DNA of 43,763 bases from a virus: positions 1 through 43,763 of IMG/VR virus record IMGVR_UViG_3300032265_001799; one strand, 5' to 3'. Below, one piece after another: positions 23,274-30,973 of this stretch. The notes below the pieces were generated by a model. That model was not told the origin of the DNA, did not search any database, and saw only the letters and a list, made by a program, of their open reading frames with translations. The first letter of the stretch is position 1, and each line of letters starts with the position of its first letter. A program made the translations under genes and the position numbers.

Positions 23274-24809
23274 ATGAACAAAAATCTCACTGCAACACAG
23301 AACGATTATGCCGTATTCCTTCCCGCGGTGAGCAGTTTCTATAGCACCTTTATAGGCAAGCAGCGATACGGCAATTATGTTGATCCTGCTCGCTTACCTG
23401 CTCAGTTTACGCAAGGTGTAGAAGGATTAAACTTTTTCGATCCAGAAAAAGGCTACTTCTACTACAAATGGGGATTGTATTCCGCAGGGCATGCCGAGAT
23501 AGACATCACTAAGCAATCTGAAAAAGAAGATATGTTTCGCAAGCGTCCACGGAACGGTGATAGCATCGTTGTCGGCGATAGCGGCGGCTTCCAGATCGGT
23601 AAAGGCGTATGGGAGGGCGATTGGAAAGATCCTAACTGTCCAAAAGCACAAAAAAAGCGTAGCCAAGTACTGTCTTGGATGGATGACATGATGGATTACG
23701 GAATGATCTTAGATATTCCAGCATGGGTTGCTCGTAGTCCTGCAGGTATGAAGGCGACGGGGATATCAAGTTATCAAGAAGCGGTCAATGCTACATATAT
23801 CAATAACGATTATTTCATCAATAATCGCAACGGCAACTGTAAATTCCTAAACGTGCTACAGGGCGAGAATCATACAGAAGCCGAAGATTGGTATCAGCGT
23901 ATGAAGAAATACTGCGATCCAACCCAATACTCTAATCACTTTAATGGGTGGTCGATGGGTGGTCAGAATATGTGTGATGTGCATCTCACGTTGAAAATGT
24001 TAGTTAATATGCGATTTGACGGATTACTAGAAAGCGGTAAACAGGATTGGATGCACTTTCTAGGAACTAGCAAACTAGAATGGGCGTGTTTGTTAACAGA
24101 TATACAACGTGCTGTACGCAAACATCACAATCCTACATTCACTATCAGCTTTGATTGTGCGAGTCCGTTCCTAGCAACGGCTAACGGACAGTTGTATATC
24201 ACGAACGAGATAGAACACTTTAAGAAATGGACCTATCGCATGGTTCCTAGTGTCGACGATAGGAAATATGCACTAGACACACGAAAGTTTAGTGACGTAG
24301 TCATAAACGACGCTGTCTTTAAAACATTTACAGAATCGCCTATAAGCGATAAGTGTCTAATCAAAGATGTCTGCATCTATAAGCCCGGAGATACAAACAA
24401 GAACGGAAAAATCGGCAAGACCAGCTGGGATAGTTTTAGCTATGCTATCCAGATGGGCCATAATGTTTGGATGCACATTAATGCTGTGCAAGAAGCCAAT
24501 CGCCAGTATGATCAAAAGATAATTCCAAATATGTTGCACTTCGAATCTTATGATAGAGAATATTTCCGAGATGTTGTAGATCGTATATTTGCTACGGATG
24601 ATCGAGATAAGGCAATCGCATTAGTAGAAAACCTTAATAGGTTTTGGTTAAAGATTATTGGTACACGCGGAGCTACTGGTAAGAAGACTATCAATAGTTC
24701 AACATATGCAAACAAGAATTTTACCTATGAAGATGTAGCAGAATATGCGAGAGACGATAGCGGACTGGATAACAAGAAGCTAGAAAAACTAGAGGAGTCA
24801 GTTGAATGA
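23274..24809 (+). CDS. dpdA: DpdA-like DNA 7-deazaguanine transglycosylase
   Basis: 511 aa. The TGT-superfamily signature D-S-G-G-F-Q at residues 102-107 and a further Asp in M-I-L-D-I-P near 147 mark a guanine transglycosylase-type barrel. In phages this family (DpdA) exchanges guanine in DNA for a 7-deazaguanine base, protecting the genome from restriction. FolE, QueE and a QueD-like protein in the next 7 kb supply such a base, which favours DNA rather than tRNA as the target. It begins 7 nt after the clamp stop, without a clear ribosome-binding site, and overlaps the next gene by 4 nt. The catalytic assignment is from motif and context only. Confidence 0.8.
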   Translation: MNKNLTATQNDYAVFLPAVSSFYSTFIGKQRYGNYVDPARLPAQFTQGVEGLNFFDPEKGYFYYKWGLYSAGHAEIDITKQSEKEDMFRKRPRNGDSIVVGDSGGFQIGKGVWEGDWKDPNCPKAQKKRSQVLSWMDDMMDYGMILDIPAWVARSPAGMKATGISSYQEAVNATYINNDYFINNRNGNCKFLNVLQGENHTEAEDWYQRMKKYCDPTQYSNHFNGWSMGGQNMCDVHLTLKMLVNMRFDGLLESGKQDWMHFLGTSKLEWACLLTDIQRAVRKHHNPTFTISFDCASPFLATANGQLYITNEIEHFKKWTYRMVPSVDDRKYALDTRKFSDVVINDAVFKTFTESPISDKCLIKDVCIYKPGDTNKNGKIGKTSWDSFSYAIQMGHNVWMHINAVQEANRQYDQKIIPNMLHFESYDREYFRDVVDRIFATDDRDKAIALVENLNRFWLKIIGTRGATGKKTINSSTYANKNFTYEDVAEYARDDSGLDNKKLEKLEESVE

Positions 24810-25027
24810 GTACACCTGAAAAAATTATCGGGCACTATGAAAGTTTGAAATCCAAGCACGATCTGCTTGACAAACAAATAGAAGAAGCATATAATCATCA
24901 TGAAGACGATTTAAAAATACAACAGATGAAAAACAAAAAGCTTCATCTTAAAGAGCAAATGTTTGAGTTTGAAAAAAAGATAGGATCAAAAAATGGAAAG
25001 ACCATACTCCACGGGAACGAAAAATGA
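24806..25027 (+). CDS. Small coiled-coil protein, DUF465/YdcH-like
   Basis: 73 aa in an ATGA overlap with dpdA. It is a single charged helical hairpin with K-H-D-L-L-D-K-Q-I-E-E and K-N-K-K-L-H-L-K-E-Q-M, which fits the small DUF465 (YdcH) family, whose function is not established. It overlaps the next gene by 35 nt. Confidence 0.6.
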   Translation: MSTPEKIIGHYESLKSKHDLLDKQIEEAYNHHEDDLKIQQMKNKKLHLKEQMFEFEKKIGSKNGKTILHGNEK

Positions 25028-25511
25028 TGTAGTTTTCTTTGTCGGTGACGAGATAGAGAAAACTCCAGCGTTTGGTAAAAAGACTCTTTTTGTAGTTGGA
25101 TTGCAGCCTGTAGAAGAAATAGTTGCTATGGCTACACGCAAGCGGTGTGACCACATTTATTTCGGTGCTAATCAAAGTTTCTCGTTTAGTTTAGAAACTA
25201 TCGAATCTTGGGAAACAATGATTTGCGAATTATTAAAATTAGATTTCTGGGTTACTTGGGATTTTGATATCTGTGATTATCAAAGCATTACCGATTCAAT
25301 GGTCTTTACTTGTGCATATGACAGATTCATTCCGCAGATATCGATTAAACTTCCATATATATCAAATCTAAATTATAATGCAACTATCAAGATCGACGAT
25401 CAAGATTTCCGTTCTACTAACCCCGGTGTATGGGTACACACATTACACAACCTAATGGATCGAGAAGTATTCACTGATTGGTCTAAATATACAAACGACA
25501 GCATCATCTAA
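24993..25511 (+). CDS. Conserved-looking phage protein of unknown function
   Basis: 172 aa. Its N-terminal part reads like a family I recall from T4-like marine phages (M-E-R-P-Y, then F-F-V-G-D-E-I-E-K-T-P-A, G-K-K-T-L-F-V-V-G). Several aromatic-rich strands follow (W-V-T-W-D-F-D-I). No catalytic motif recognised. AGGA lies about 9 nt before the start, inside the preceding gene. Its place between dpdA and queD-like suggests a link with base modification, but only by position. Confidence 0.65.
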   Translation: MERPYSTGTKNDVVFFVGDEIEKTPAFGKKTLFVVGLQPVEEIVAMATRKRCDHIYFGANQSFSFSLETIESWETMICELLKLDFWVTWDFDICDYQSITDSMVFTCAYDRFIPQISIKLPYISNLNYNATIKIDDQDFRSTNPGVWVHTLHNLMDREVFTDWSKYTNDSII

Positions 25512-25523
25512 GGAGAAGATTAA

Positions 25524-25853
25524 ATGTCAGAAGATACAAGCGAAACTATCTACATCGGATGTCAGTGCCACTCACCATATCATATTGTACGTGTGTCTTT
25601 TTATGATTGGATGGCAGATGATGTTCCGGAGTTATACTTTGAACTACAAGCAGATAGAGATAAAGGTCTATGGGGCAGGCTAAAAGAAGCTGTTCGTTAT
25701 GTATTTGGCAGCGAAAATCTAGGATGGCACGATGTTATCCCCAATCACGACGACGTTGTTAATCTCAAAAGAGTGATTGACAACTATATGGAGGCTCATG
25801 TATTATATAATAAGAAAGAGGATGAGATAAATGGCCAAACGACCAGCAACTAA
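25524..25853 (+). CDS. Small conserved-looking phage protein
   Basis: 109 aa. I-G-C-Q-C-H-S-P-Y-H near residues 11-20 has two Cys and two His and could bind a metal; the rest is acidic and helical, with G-R-L-K-E-A-V-R-Y-V. AAGGAGAAG lies a few nt before the ATG. The end overlaps the following gene by 23 nt. Function unknown. Confidence 0.6.
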   Translation: MSEDTSETIYIGCQCHSPYHIVRVSFYDWMADDVPELYFELQADRDKGLWGRLKEAVRYVFGSENLGWHDVIPNHDDVVNLKRVIDNYMEAHVLYNKKEDEINGQTTSN

Positions 25854-26034
25854 TAATATCATCGACGGATTGGATCTAGTTATAACTAATCCCAAAGAGA
25901 AGAAATCAACAGTTAAAGAAGAAACAACTACAAACACAATGACAGATTCTGAACGTATGATTGAATTACTAGAAGCTATCGATTGGAAGCTATGGGTAAT
26001 GTATAAGAAATTCAATGGCGAGGAAGCAGAATGA
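25831..26034 (+). CDS. Small phage protein of unknown function
   Basis: 67 aa with a disordered Lys/Thr-rich first half and a helical end (M-I-E-L-L-E-A-I-D-W-K-L-W-V-M-Y-K-K). Starts inside the preceding gene and overlaps the QueD-like gene by 4 nt, so it is part of the same operon. Confidence 0.55.
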   Translation: MAKRPATNNIIDGLDLVITNPKEKKSTVKEETTTNTMTDSERMIELLEAIDWKLWVMYKKFNGEEAE

Positions 26035-26423
26035 TAATCAGAGAAGATATTCGTCCTAAAAAGATGATCTGGGTTACATTTATACAAGAAGGCGTGCATC
26101 GCTATCCAGCAGCAGCAACAGATCCTAAACTAGCAACAGGCGATTGGGATGATGTTAGTTTCTTAGCTAGTCCGCATCGCCATATCTTCCACTTTAAGGT
26201 TTACCTCGAAGTGTTCCATGATGATCGTGATGTTGAGTTCATCCAGTTCAAGCGTTGGATGCAACGTCTATATAGCGTAGAACAAGTCCTCAATTTAGAT
26301 TACAAGAGCTGCGAGATGATTGCAGAAGAACTACAAGATGTAATCATCGGAAAATATCCAAATAGAGAAGTTTGGATTGAAGTCAGCGAAGATGGCGAAA
26401 ACGGTACCTTTATTAAATTTTAA
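26031..26423 (+). CDS. queD: QueD-like T-fold protein lacking the usual catalytic Cys
   Basis: 130 aa, the length of QueD (6-carboxytetrahydropterin synthase). The pattern follows QueD in order: T-F-x-x-x-x-H-R-x-P with His23, then H-R-H (His49, His51) in place of H-G-H, then K-V-Y-L-E-V, then S-C-E-M-I-A-E-E-L for the T-x-E-x-L-A helix, then V-S-E-D-G-E-N-G near the end. The three zinc His are kept. The Cys that normally precedes H-G-H is absent, and L-D-H is replaced by N-L-D-Y, so the catalytic Cys-His-Asp set looks lost or moved. It lies between dpdA and folE/queE, as expected for CDG synthesis. It may be a divergent active enzyme or a non-catalytic relative. Confidence 0.6.
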   Translation: MIIREDIRPKKMIWVTFIQEGVHRYPAAATDPKLATGDWDDVSFLASPHRHIFHFKVYLEVFHDDRDVEFIQFKRWMQRLYSVEQVLNLDYKSCEMIAEELQDVIIGKYPNREVWIEVSEDGENGTFIKF

Positions 26424-26438
26424 CAGGGAAAAATAAAA

Positions 26439-26651
26439 ATGGCATATAAGTATCCAGATATCAATAAGATTTTCGACGACCTAGATATTTACAGAGATTT
26501 CTGTAGAGATTTTGGTCATGTGTTTAATGAAGCTCATCTTTATGACGCACGTACCCCCTGGGGTCAGTATAATCGTTATAAGCAAGGTCAGCGTGTAGTT
26601 AATAACTGGAAGGAAGACCGTCGTGCCTTCAACACCGCAAAGCGACATTAA
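26439..26651 (+). CDS. Small conserved-looking phage protein
   Basis: 70 aa, rich in Tyr, Arg and Asp: K-Y-P-D-I-N-K-I-F-D-D-L at the start and W-K-E-D-R-R-A-F-N near the end. A family I recall in T4-like marine phages without known function. CAGGGAAAA precedes the ATG. The end is overlapped by the next gene. Confidence 0.6.
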   Translation: MAYKYPDINKIFDDLDIYRDFCRDFGHVFNEAHLYDARTPWGQYNRYKQGQRVVNNWKEDRRAFNTAKRH

Positions 26652-26865
26652 GAGCTGGGCTGTTACTTTAGAACAGGATCCAGAGACGGGAGAATTAATT
26701 CTTCCGTTTCCGGCTGATCTCCTTAGCCAGATGGGCTGGAGCGAAGGTACAGATATTTTTTGGGATGTACAAGATAATGGCTCAGTCATCATTAGAGAAA
26801 AGAAAGACGACGATGCAGAACAATCTGCGTCGGAGGAGTCTAGCAGAATTGGACGAAGTGCTTGA
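26623..26865 (+). CDS. AbrB/MazE-like small DNA-binding domain protein
   Basis: 80 aa from GTG 26623, with AAGGAAG upstream, starting 29 nt inside the preceding gene. Residues about 24-57 read like a SpoVT/AbrB swapped-hairpin domain: I-L-P-F-P-A-D-L-L then M-G-W-S-E-G-T-D-I-F-W and S-V-I-I-R-E. Such domains occur in antitoxins and transition regulators. No toxin gene is evident beside it, so a phage regulator is more likely. It overlaps the following small gene. Confidence 0.55.
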   Translation: MPSTPQSDIKSWAVTLEQDPETGELILPFPADLLSQMGWSEGTDIFWDVQDNGSVIIREKKDDDAEQSASEESSRIGRSA

Positions 26866-26968
26866 CGAGATCGCAGCTCGGAATCCAGTAGAAATAAAAC
26901 AATTAGAAGATTATATTGAAGAGCAGATTAGGAAAGCTAACGATGACCGTATATCTAGTAGATCTTGA
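26813..26968 (+). CDS. Small helical protein of unknown function
   Basis: 51 aa from ATG 26813; a longer in-frame start at 26765 would overlap the previous gene more deeply. Entirely helical and charged (L-A-E-L-D-E-V-L-D-E-I-A). It overlaps genes on both sides, which is common in this operon. Weakly supported as a real gene. Confidence 0.4.
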   Translation: MQNNLRRRSLAELDEVLDEIAARNPVEIKQLEDYIEEQIRKANDDRISSRS

Positions 26969-28040
26969 AGCAGTTGATACACGTTACACAGCACAGTGGA
27001 AAGAATACTTACCATCACAAATGCAATCAGCAGGCATGGAGGTAGTTGTTATAAGCGGCGGTGATGTGCCGCAAGCTACAACGCCCGGTGCTTTCTTAAA
27101 TTTTGCTGGAACTAATTCATATAAAAGCCAGCAGATGTTAAAGATAGCAGACCTATTTGCCGGTGGAACTGTTAAGGATGGTGACTATTTCCTCTATACT
27201 GATGCTTGGAATCCAACTGTCATACAGTTAAAATATATGGCAGAACTATTAGGTATTAGGATTGGTATCGGTGGTATGTGGCATGCTGGTAGCTACGATC
27301 CACAGGATTTCTTAGGTCGATTGATCGGAGACACTCCGTGGGTACGCAATGCCGAATCGAGTATGTTCTACTGCTACAATGATAACTTCTTTGCTACACG
27401 ATTCCACGCTAATATGTTCCTAAAAGAACTATTCGATGTAGAAGTACTATTCGGTGACGACGAATTAGATGAATGGAATACTTCAACATATCCCGGTAAT
27501 CCCGATATACACATCGTAGGTTGGCCTATGGAATATCTTCCAAATATATTGAAGCCGTTTAACGATGTAGAGAAGAAAGAAAAAATCATCTTTCCACATC
27601 GCTTGGCTCCAGAGAAACAATTGGATATATTCAAAGATCTCGCAGAAGCCATGCCTGAATATGAATGGTTTGTAGCACAAGAGCACAAACTTAGTAAAGA
27701 TGAATATCATCATCATTTGGCAGAAAGTCGTATTGTTTTCAGTGCCAATCTACAAGAAACACTGGGTATCAGTATGTACGAAGCAGCATTAGTTGGAACA
27801 TTTCCGTTAGTTCCAGATCGACTAAGCTACAGCGAGATGTGGTCGATGAATTATCCGAGCAAATGGACTGAATCATTTGAGAGCTATCTGAAACACAAGG
27901 ACGAGATGATCGCAAGGATACGCGAACTGATGACTACCAACAAAAGGTTGGATCTACACTCTAAAGATATGGCTGAAGAGACAGGTGCGTTCTTCAACGG
28001 AAGTGCTTTATATAAAGTAATTCTTGACTCTACGACCTAA
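26943..28040 (+). CDS. GT-B type glycosyltransferase
   Basis: 365 aa from ATG 26943, with AGGAAA upstream; an in-frame ATG at 26916 lies inside the preceding gene without a good site. The C-terminal half has F-P-H-R-L-A-P-E-K-Q-L near residue 220 and L-G-I-S-M-Y-E-A-A-L-V-G-T-F-P, the E-x-x-G / E-A-x-x-x-G-x-x-P pattern of GT4-like enzymes that bind nucleotide sugars. The N-terminal half is a Rossmann-like domain. It sits between the base-modification genes, so glycosylation of DNA or a modified base is possible; surface or receptor glycan change is the alternative. The end carries the promoter of folE. Confidence 0.75.
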   Translation: MTVYLVDLEAVDTRYTAQWKEYLPSQMQSAGMEVVVISGGDVPQATTPGAFLNFAGTNSYKSQQMLKIADLFAGGTVKDGDYFLYTDAWNPTVIQLKYMAELLGIRIGIGGMWHAGSYDPQDFLGRLIGDTPWVRNAESSMFYCYNDNFFATRFHANMFLKELFDVEVLFGDDELDEWNTSTYPGNPDIHIVGWPMEYLPNILKPFNDVEKKEKIIFPHRLAPEKQLDIFKDLAEAMPEYEWFVAQEHKLSKDEYHHHLAESRIVFSANLQETLGISMYEAALVGTFPLVPDRLSYSEMWSMNYPSKWTESFESYLKHKDEMIARIRELMTTNKRLDLHSKDMAEETGAFFNGSALYKVILDSTT

Positions 28041-28052
28041 ATAATCTATAAT
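28024..28052 (+). promoter_or_regulatory. sigma70-like promoter for folE
   Basis: TTGACT at 28024-28029 and perfect TATAAT at 28047-28052, spacer 17 nt, straddling the end of the glycosyltransferase gene. The folE start is 41 nt downstream. Confidence 0.7.
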
Positions 28053-28093
28053 AAAACTTTAGCAATCCACTGCTTTAACATCGGAGATTAAAA

Positions 28094-28780
28094 TTGAGTA
28101 TTTCAGAAACTATTCGTAATCGTATTAAGGCCGACGGCGGTCGTTATTGGGCTGGCGACAATATCAATCAATATATCTATTTTGATGAATTTGATCAGCT
28201 GGTTGATGAAGCAACGGGTGCATTTGAACAGGTATTAGATTCACTAGTGATCGATCGAGAAAACGATCCAAATAGCAAAGGTACTGCTAGGCGTCTTGCT
28301 AAAATGTACTTTAACGAGATAATGAGTGGTAGATATGCTCCAGCACCAGATGCAACAGCTTTTCCAAATGATAGCGCAGATCGGTACGAAGGTATGCTTG
28401 TGGTTCGTAGCGAGTTGCATAGTGTTTGTAGCCATCATCACCAACCCGTTAACGGTGTTGCTTATATTGGTATTATCGCCGCTAATAAGCTTATCGGCTT
28501 GTCTAAGTATACTCGCATTGCTCAGTGGTGCAGTCGGCGTGGGACTCTGCAGGAAGAACTCTGCAACGATATCGCGAGAGAAATCCAAAAAGCAACAGAC
28601 AGCGAAAATGTAGCAGTCTATATCCAAGCTACGCATGGTTGCTGCGAAAATCGAGGCATCATGGCAAAGAGCAGTCTCACACAGACTACAGTACTCCATG
28701 GTGCGTTTTATAACGATCCTGCTACTAAGAATGAATTTTTTGAGAACGTCAAACTACAGCAAGGATTTGCCTGCAGATGA
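28094..28780 (+). CDS. folE: GTP cyclohydrolase I
   Basis: 228 aa from TTG 28094, supported by CGGAG 7 nt upstream; no ATG fits. FolE converts GTP to dihydroneopterin triphosphate, the first step of folate and 7-deazaguanine synthesis. The family core is complete: T-A-R-R-L-A-K-M-Y near 64-72, S-V-C-S-H-H-H-Q-P with Cys112 and His115, G-L-S-K-Y-T-R near 135-141, and Cys183 in H-G-C-C-E-N-R-G as third zinc ligand. Own sigma70-like promoter. The presence of QueE, QueD-like and DpdA-like genes points to deazaguanine rather than folate. The last 4 nt overlap the next start. Confidence 0.93.
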   Translation: MSISETIRNRIKADGGRYWAGDNINQYIYFDEFDQLVDEATGAFEQVLDSLVIDRENDPNSKGTARRLAKMYFNEIMSGRYAPAPDATAFPNDSADRYEGMLVVRSELHSVCSHHHQPVNGVAYIGIIAANKLIGLSKYTRIAQWCSRRGTLQEELCNDIAREIQKATDSENVAVYIQATHGCCENRGIMAKSSLTQTTVLHGAFYNDPATKNEFFENVKLQQGFACR

Positions 28781-29241
28781 GTACAACGACGACAACTACA
28801 TTAACTAGTCCAATAGGCGCTGTTGGTAGCAGCGGTAGCTATCTCGTAACAGGTGGAGGCGGTGGCGGAAGCAATATGGGTTCGCCTGGATATCTTGCAG
28901 GATACGGACCAACACCTTCGCCTGTAACTATCACTACAGGTGGAACTGGATATTATTCTACTCCAATAACAACCACTAACACTGCTGGTTGGACAACAAT
29001 GGCAACGGCTCCAAATACTGCTAACATCAAGATCACTGGTAATAATCCAAAACTATCAACAGATAAAAATGATATAGATCTAGACGAATTAGCAGACACT
29101 ATGCGCATCTTGCGTGATCGTTTCTTAATCCTAATTCCAGATTTTGAAAAGCACGAGAAATATGCTGCTCTTAAAAAGGCATATGATCATTACAAACTCA
29201 TAGAGGCAATGTTACAAGAGGAGAAGAAGGATGACAAATAA
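28777..29241 (+). CDS. Gly/Thr-rich protein with conserved helical C-terminus
   Basis: 154 aa. The first 90 residues are low-complexity Thr/Gly/Ser sequence with a G-G-G-G-G-S run, as in linkers or adhesive fibres. The C-terminal 60 residues are helical (M-R-I-L-R-D-R-F-L-I-L-I-P-D-F, then A-L-K-K-A-Y-D-H-Y-K) and look like a phage domain of unknown role. It overlaps folE by 4 nt and the phosphoribosyltransferase by 11 nt. Confidence 0.6.
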   Translation: MSTTTTTTLTSPIGAVGSSGSYLVTGGGGGGSNMGSPGYLAGYGPTPSPVTITTGGTGYYSTPITTTNTAGWTTMATAPNTANIKITGNNPKLSTDKNDIDLDELADTMRILRDRFLILIPDFEKHEKYAALKKAYDHYKLIEAMLQEEKKDDK

Positions 29242-29770
29242 ACTAAATCTAGACTGGAATCAAATAGAAAAGCACTGTTATTCTCTTTCAATCGATATCT
29301 TAAAGAGTGGATTCATGCCTGACTATATCGTTGGTATCACACGCGGTGGTCTTACTCCCGCAGTGATGCTGAGCCATATGCTAAATGTTCCAATGCACGC
29401 CTTGCACGTTTCTCTCAGAGATGGCGGTGATAGTGAAAGTAATTGTTGGATGAGCGAAGATGCTTTTGGGTATGTTCCAGATGAAAAACGTGGACTAATC
29501 AAAAGCAGATGGGATTCACAGTTCCAAAAGAAAATTCTTGTGGTAGATGATATTAACGATAGCGGTGATACTATTGCCTGGATTAAAAACGACTGGCAGA
29601 GTACTTGTTTGCCAAATGAAGATAGTTGGCAGAAAGTATGGGGTAACAATGTTAGATTTGCTACTCTAGTAAACAATCTAGCTAGCAACGAATCAGTAGA
29701 TTATACTTCTTTCGAAATTAATAAAACAGAAGATGATGTTTGGATCGTTTTTCCTTGGGAACGCAGTTGA
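29231..29770 (+). CDS. Phosphoribosyltransferase-like protein
   Basis: 179 aa. The PRPP-binding signature of type I phosphoribosyltransferases is clear: I-L-V-V-D-D-I-N-D-S-G-D-T at residues 102-114. An earlier I-V-G-I-T-R-G-G-L at 33-41 supplies the PPi loop. The family joins purine or pyrimidine bases to PRPP; xanthine/hypoxanthine-type members are nearest in look. Lying between folE and queE it may salvage a purine or deazapurine base, but the substrate is unknown. GAGGAGAAGG precedes the ATG. Its stop overlaps the queE promoter. Confidence 0.8.
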   Translation: MTNKLNLDWNQIEKHCYSLSIDILKSGFMPDYIVGITRGGLTPAVMLSHMLNVPMHALHVSLRDGGDSESNCWMSEDAFGYVPDEKRGLIKSRWDSQFQKKILVVDDINDSGDTIAWIKNDWQSTCLPNEDSWQKVWGNNVRFATLVNNLASNESVDYTSFEINKTEDDVWIVFPWERS

Positions 29771-29795
29771 CAAGTCTTGTAAAACGTAGTATTAT
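29767..29795 (+). promoter_or_regulatory. sigma70-like promoter for queE
   Basis: Perfect TTGACA at 29767-29772 and TATTAT at 29790-29795, spacer 17 nt. The queE ATG follows at 29814 with AAGGA between. Confidence 0.75.
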
Positions 29796-29813
29796 TAATA
29801 ATAAGGAAATTAA

Positions 29814-30653
29814 ATGTTTGGAAAAAATGAGATCGTCGGACAGAAATACTTCAACGATGCTGGTGATAAGCTCTTTATCACCAGTATTTTTTATACACTC
29901 CAAGGAGAAGGACCATATCGTGGAGAGCCCGCAGTATTTGTGCGTCTTGCTAAGTGCAATCTGGCTTGTAGCTTTTGTGATACTTATTTCGATGGCGGAG
30001 ACTGGTTAACATTTGGCGAGATCGATCGCCGTATCTTTAATGTCGTTTCAGATTACTTTGGCGGTGTACATCCCGACTGGATCGAAAAGAAAGTAGGATT
30101 GGTCATTACAGGCGGTGAACCTATGCTACAGAAGAATCTAGGACCATTCCTCGATATGATGCAAGATCATTTTGCTTGGACGCAGATCGAAAGCAACGGC
30201 ACTGTTTGGCAAGACTTGCCAGAAACAACCACTTTAGTGTGTAGTCCAAAGTGTTTAGAGAAAGACGGCAAGCCCATTAAGTATCTCAAGCCTAATACTG
30301 ATGTTATGGATCGTGCAAACTGTTTGAAATTTGTTATGAACGCAGATCAGGATAGCCCATATAGCAGCATTCCAGACTGGGCACACGAATATGCTGCACA
30401 AGGTAAGCAGGTTTTCATTAGTCCAATGAACATTTATAATCGCGAACCGCAAAAGAGCAAGCAGTTGCGTAGTGAAAAAAATGATATTGGTATTGAAGAG
30501 CGTAGTGCTGTTGATGAGGTGATTAGTTTTTGGGAAGAAGGCTTGCTAGATATGCGAGAGAATCAAAAGAATCACGAATACGCAGCACAGTATTGTGCTA
30601 AGAATGGATTCACACTGAATCTACAGATACATTTATATGCTAGTTTGGCATAA
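29814..30653 (+). CDS. queE: 7-carboxy-7-deazaguanine synthase (radical SAM)
   Basis: 279 aa. QueE turns 6-carboxytetrahydropterin into 7-carboxy-7-deazaguanine (CDG). It has Q-G-E-G-P-Y-R-G near residue 30, the radical SAM cluster motif Cys48-x3-Cys52-x2-Cys55 followed by D-T, and I-T-G-G-E-P-M at 98-104. Length is somewhat above the usual 210-240 aa, with an extended C-terminal part. It has its own near-consensus promoter and AAGGA site. Together with FolE, QueD-like and DpdA-like it forms a nearly complete route to a deazaguanine-modified genome; no QueC is visible in the window. Confidence 0.93.
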   Translation: MFGKNEIVGQKYFNDAGDKLFITSIFYTLQGEGPYRGEPAVFVRLAKCNLACSFCDTYFDGGDWLTFGEIDRRIFNVVSDYFGGVHPDWIEKKVGLVITGGEPMLQKNLGPFLDMMQDHFAWTQIESNGTVWQDLPETTTLVCSPKCLEKDGKPIKYLKPNTDVMDRANCLKFVMNADQDSPYSSIPDWAHEYAAQGKQVFISPMNIYNREPQKSKQLRSEKNDIGIEERSAVDEVISFWEEGLLDMRENQKNHEYAAQYCAKNGFTLNLQIHLYASLA

Positions 30654-30664
30654 GGAGATATACA

Positions 30665-30973
30665 ATGGCATGGAATTTTTTTCCTTTTAAGAAAACTTTT
30701 AGTCCTAAAGAAGATAAAAAAGAACTAACAGAAAAAGAAATAGCAACAATGAAAAAGTTGCCTTATATCAAAGTGTTAGACACACAGGTAGATAGAAGAA
30801 ATCCCAGTAATGGGTTCTTTGAATTAGATTGGAACGAGTTTTTCGTTGACGATTTAAAGAAAGCAGGTTATACTGGGGTTACAGATGAAGAGATAGTTGA
30901 CAAGTGGTTTAAGGCTCTTTGCCAATCTATCGCGAATGATTCGCAACTCGAACAAGAAATCAGGATCGTATGA
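30665..30973 (+). CDS. Small conserved-looking phage protein
   Basis: 102 aa with a basic first third and an acidic rest containing F-E-L-D-W-N-E-F-F-V and A-G-Y-T-G-V-T-D-E-E-I-V-D-K-W-F, a pattern I recall in T4-like marine phages beside the exonuclease gene. AAGGAG precedes the ATG. It overlaps the exonuclease start by 4 nt. Function unknown. Confidence 0.65.
   Translation: MAWNFFPFKKTFSPKEDKKELTEKEIATMKKLPYIKVLDTQVDRRNPSNGFFELDWNEFFVDDLKKAGYTGVTDEEIVDKWFKALCQSIANDSQLEQEIRIV

Noticed and set aside
26623-26968. Toxin-antitoxin pair (AbrB-like gene plus following small gene)
   Set aside because: The second gene shows no toxin motif and is only 51 residues of charged helix; the pair looks like ordinary overlapping phage genes.
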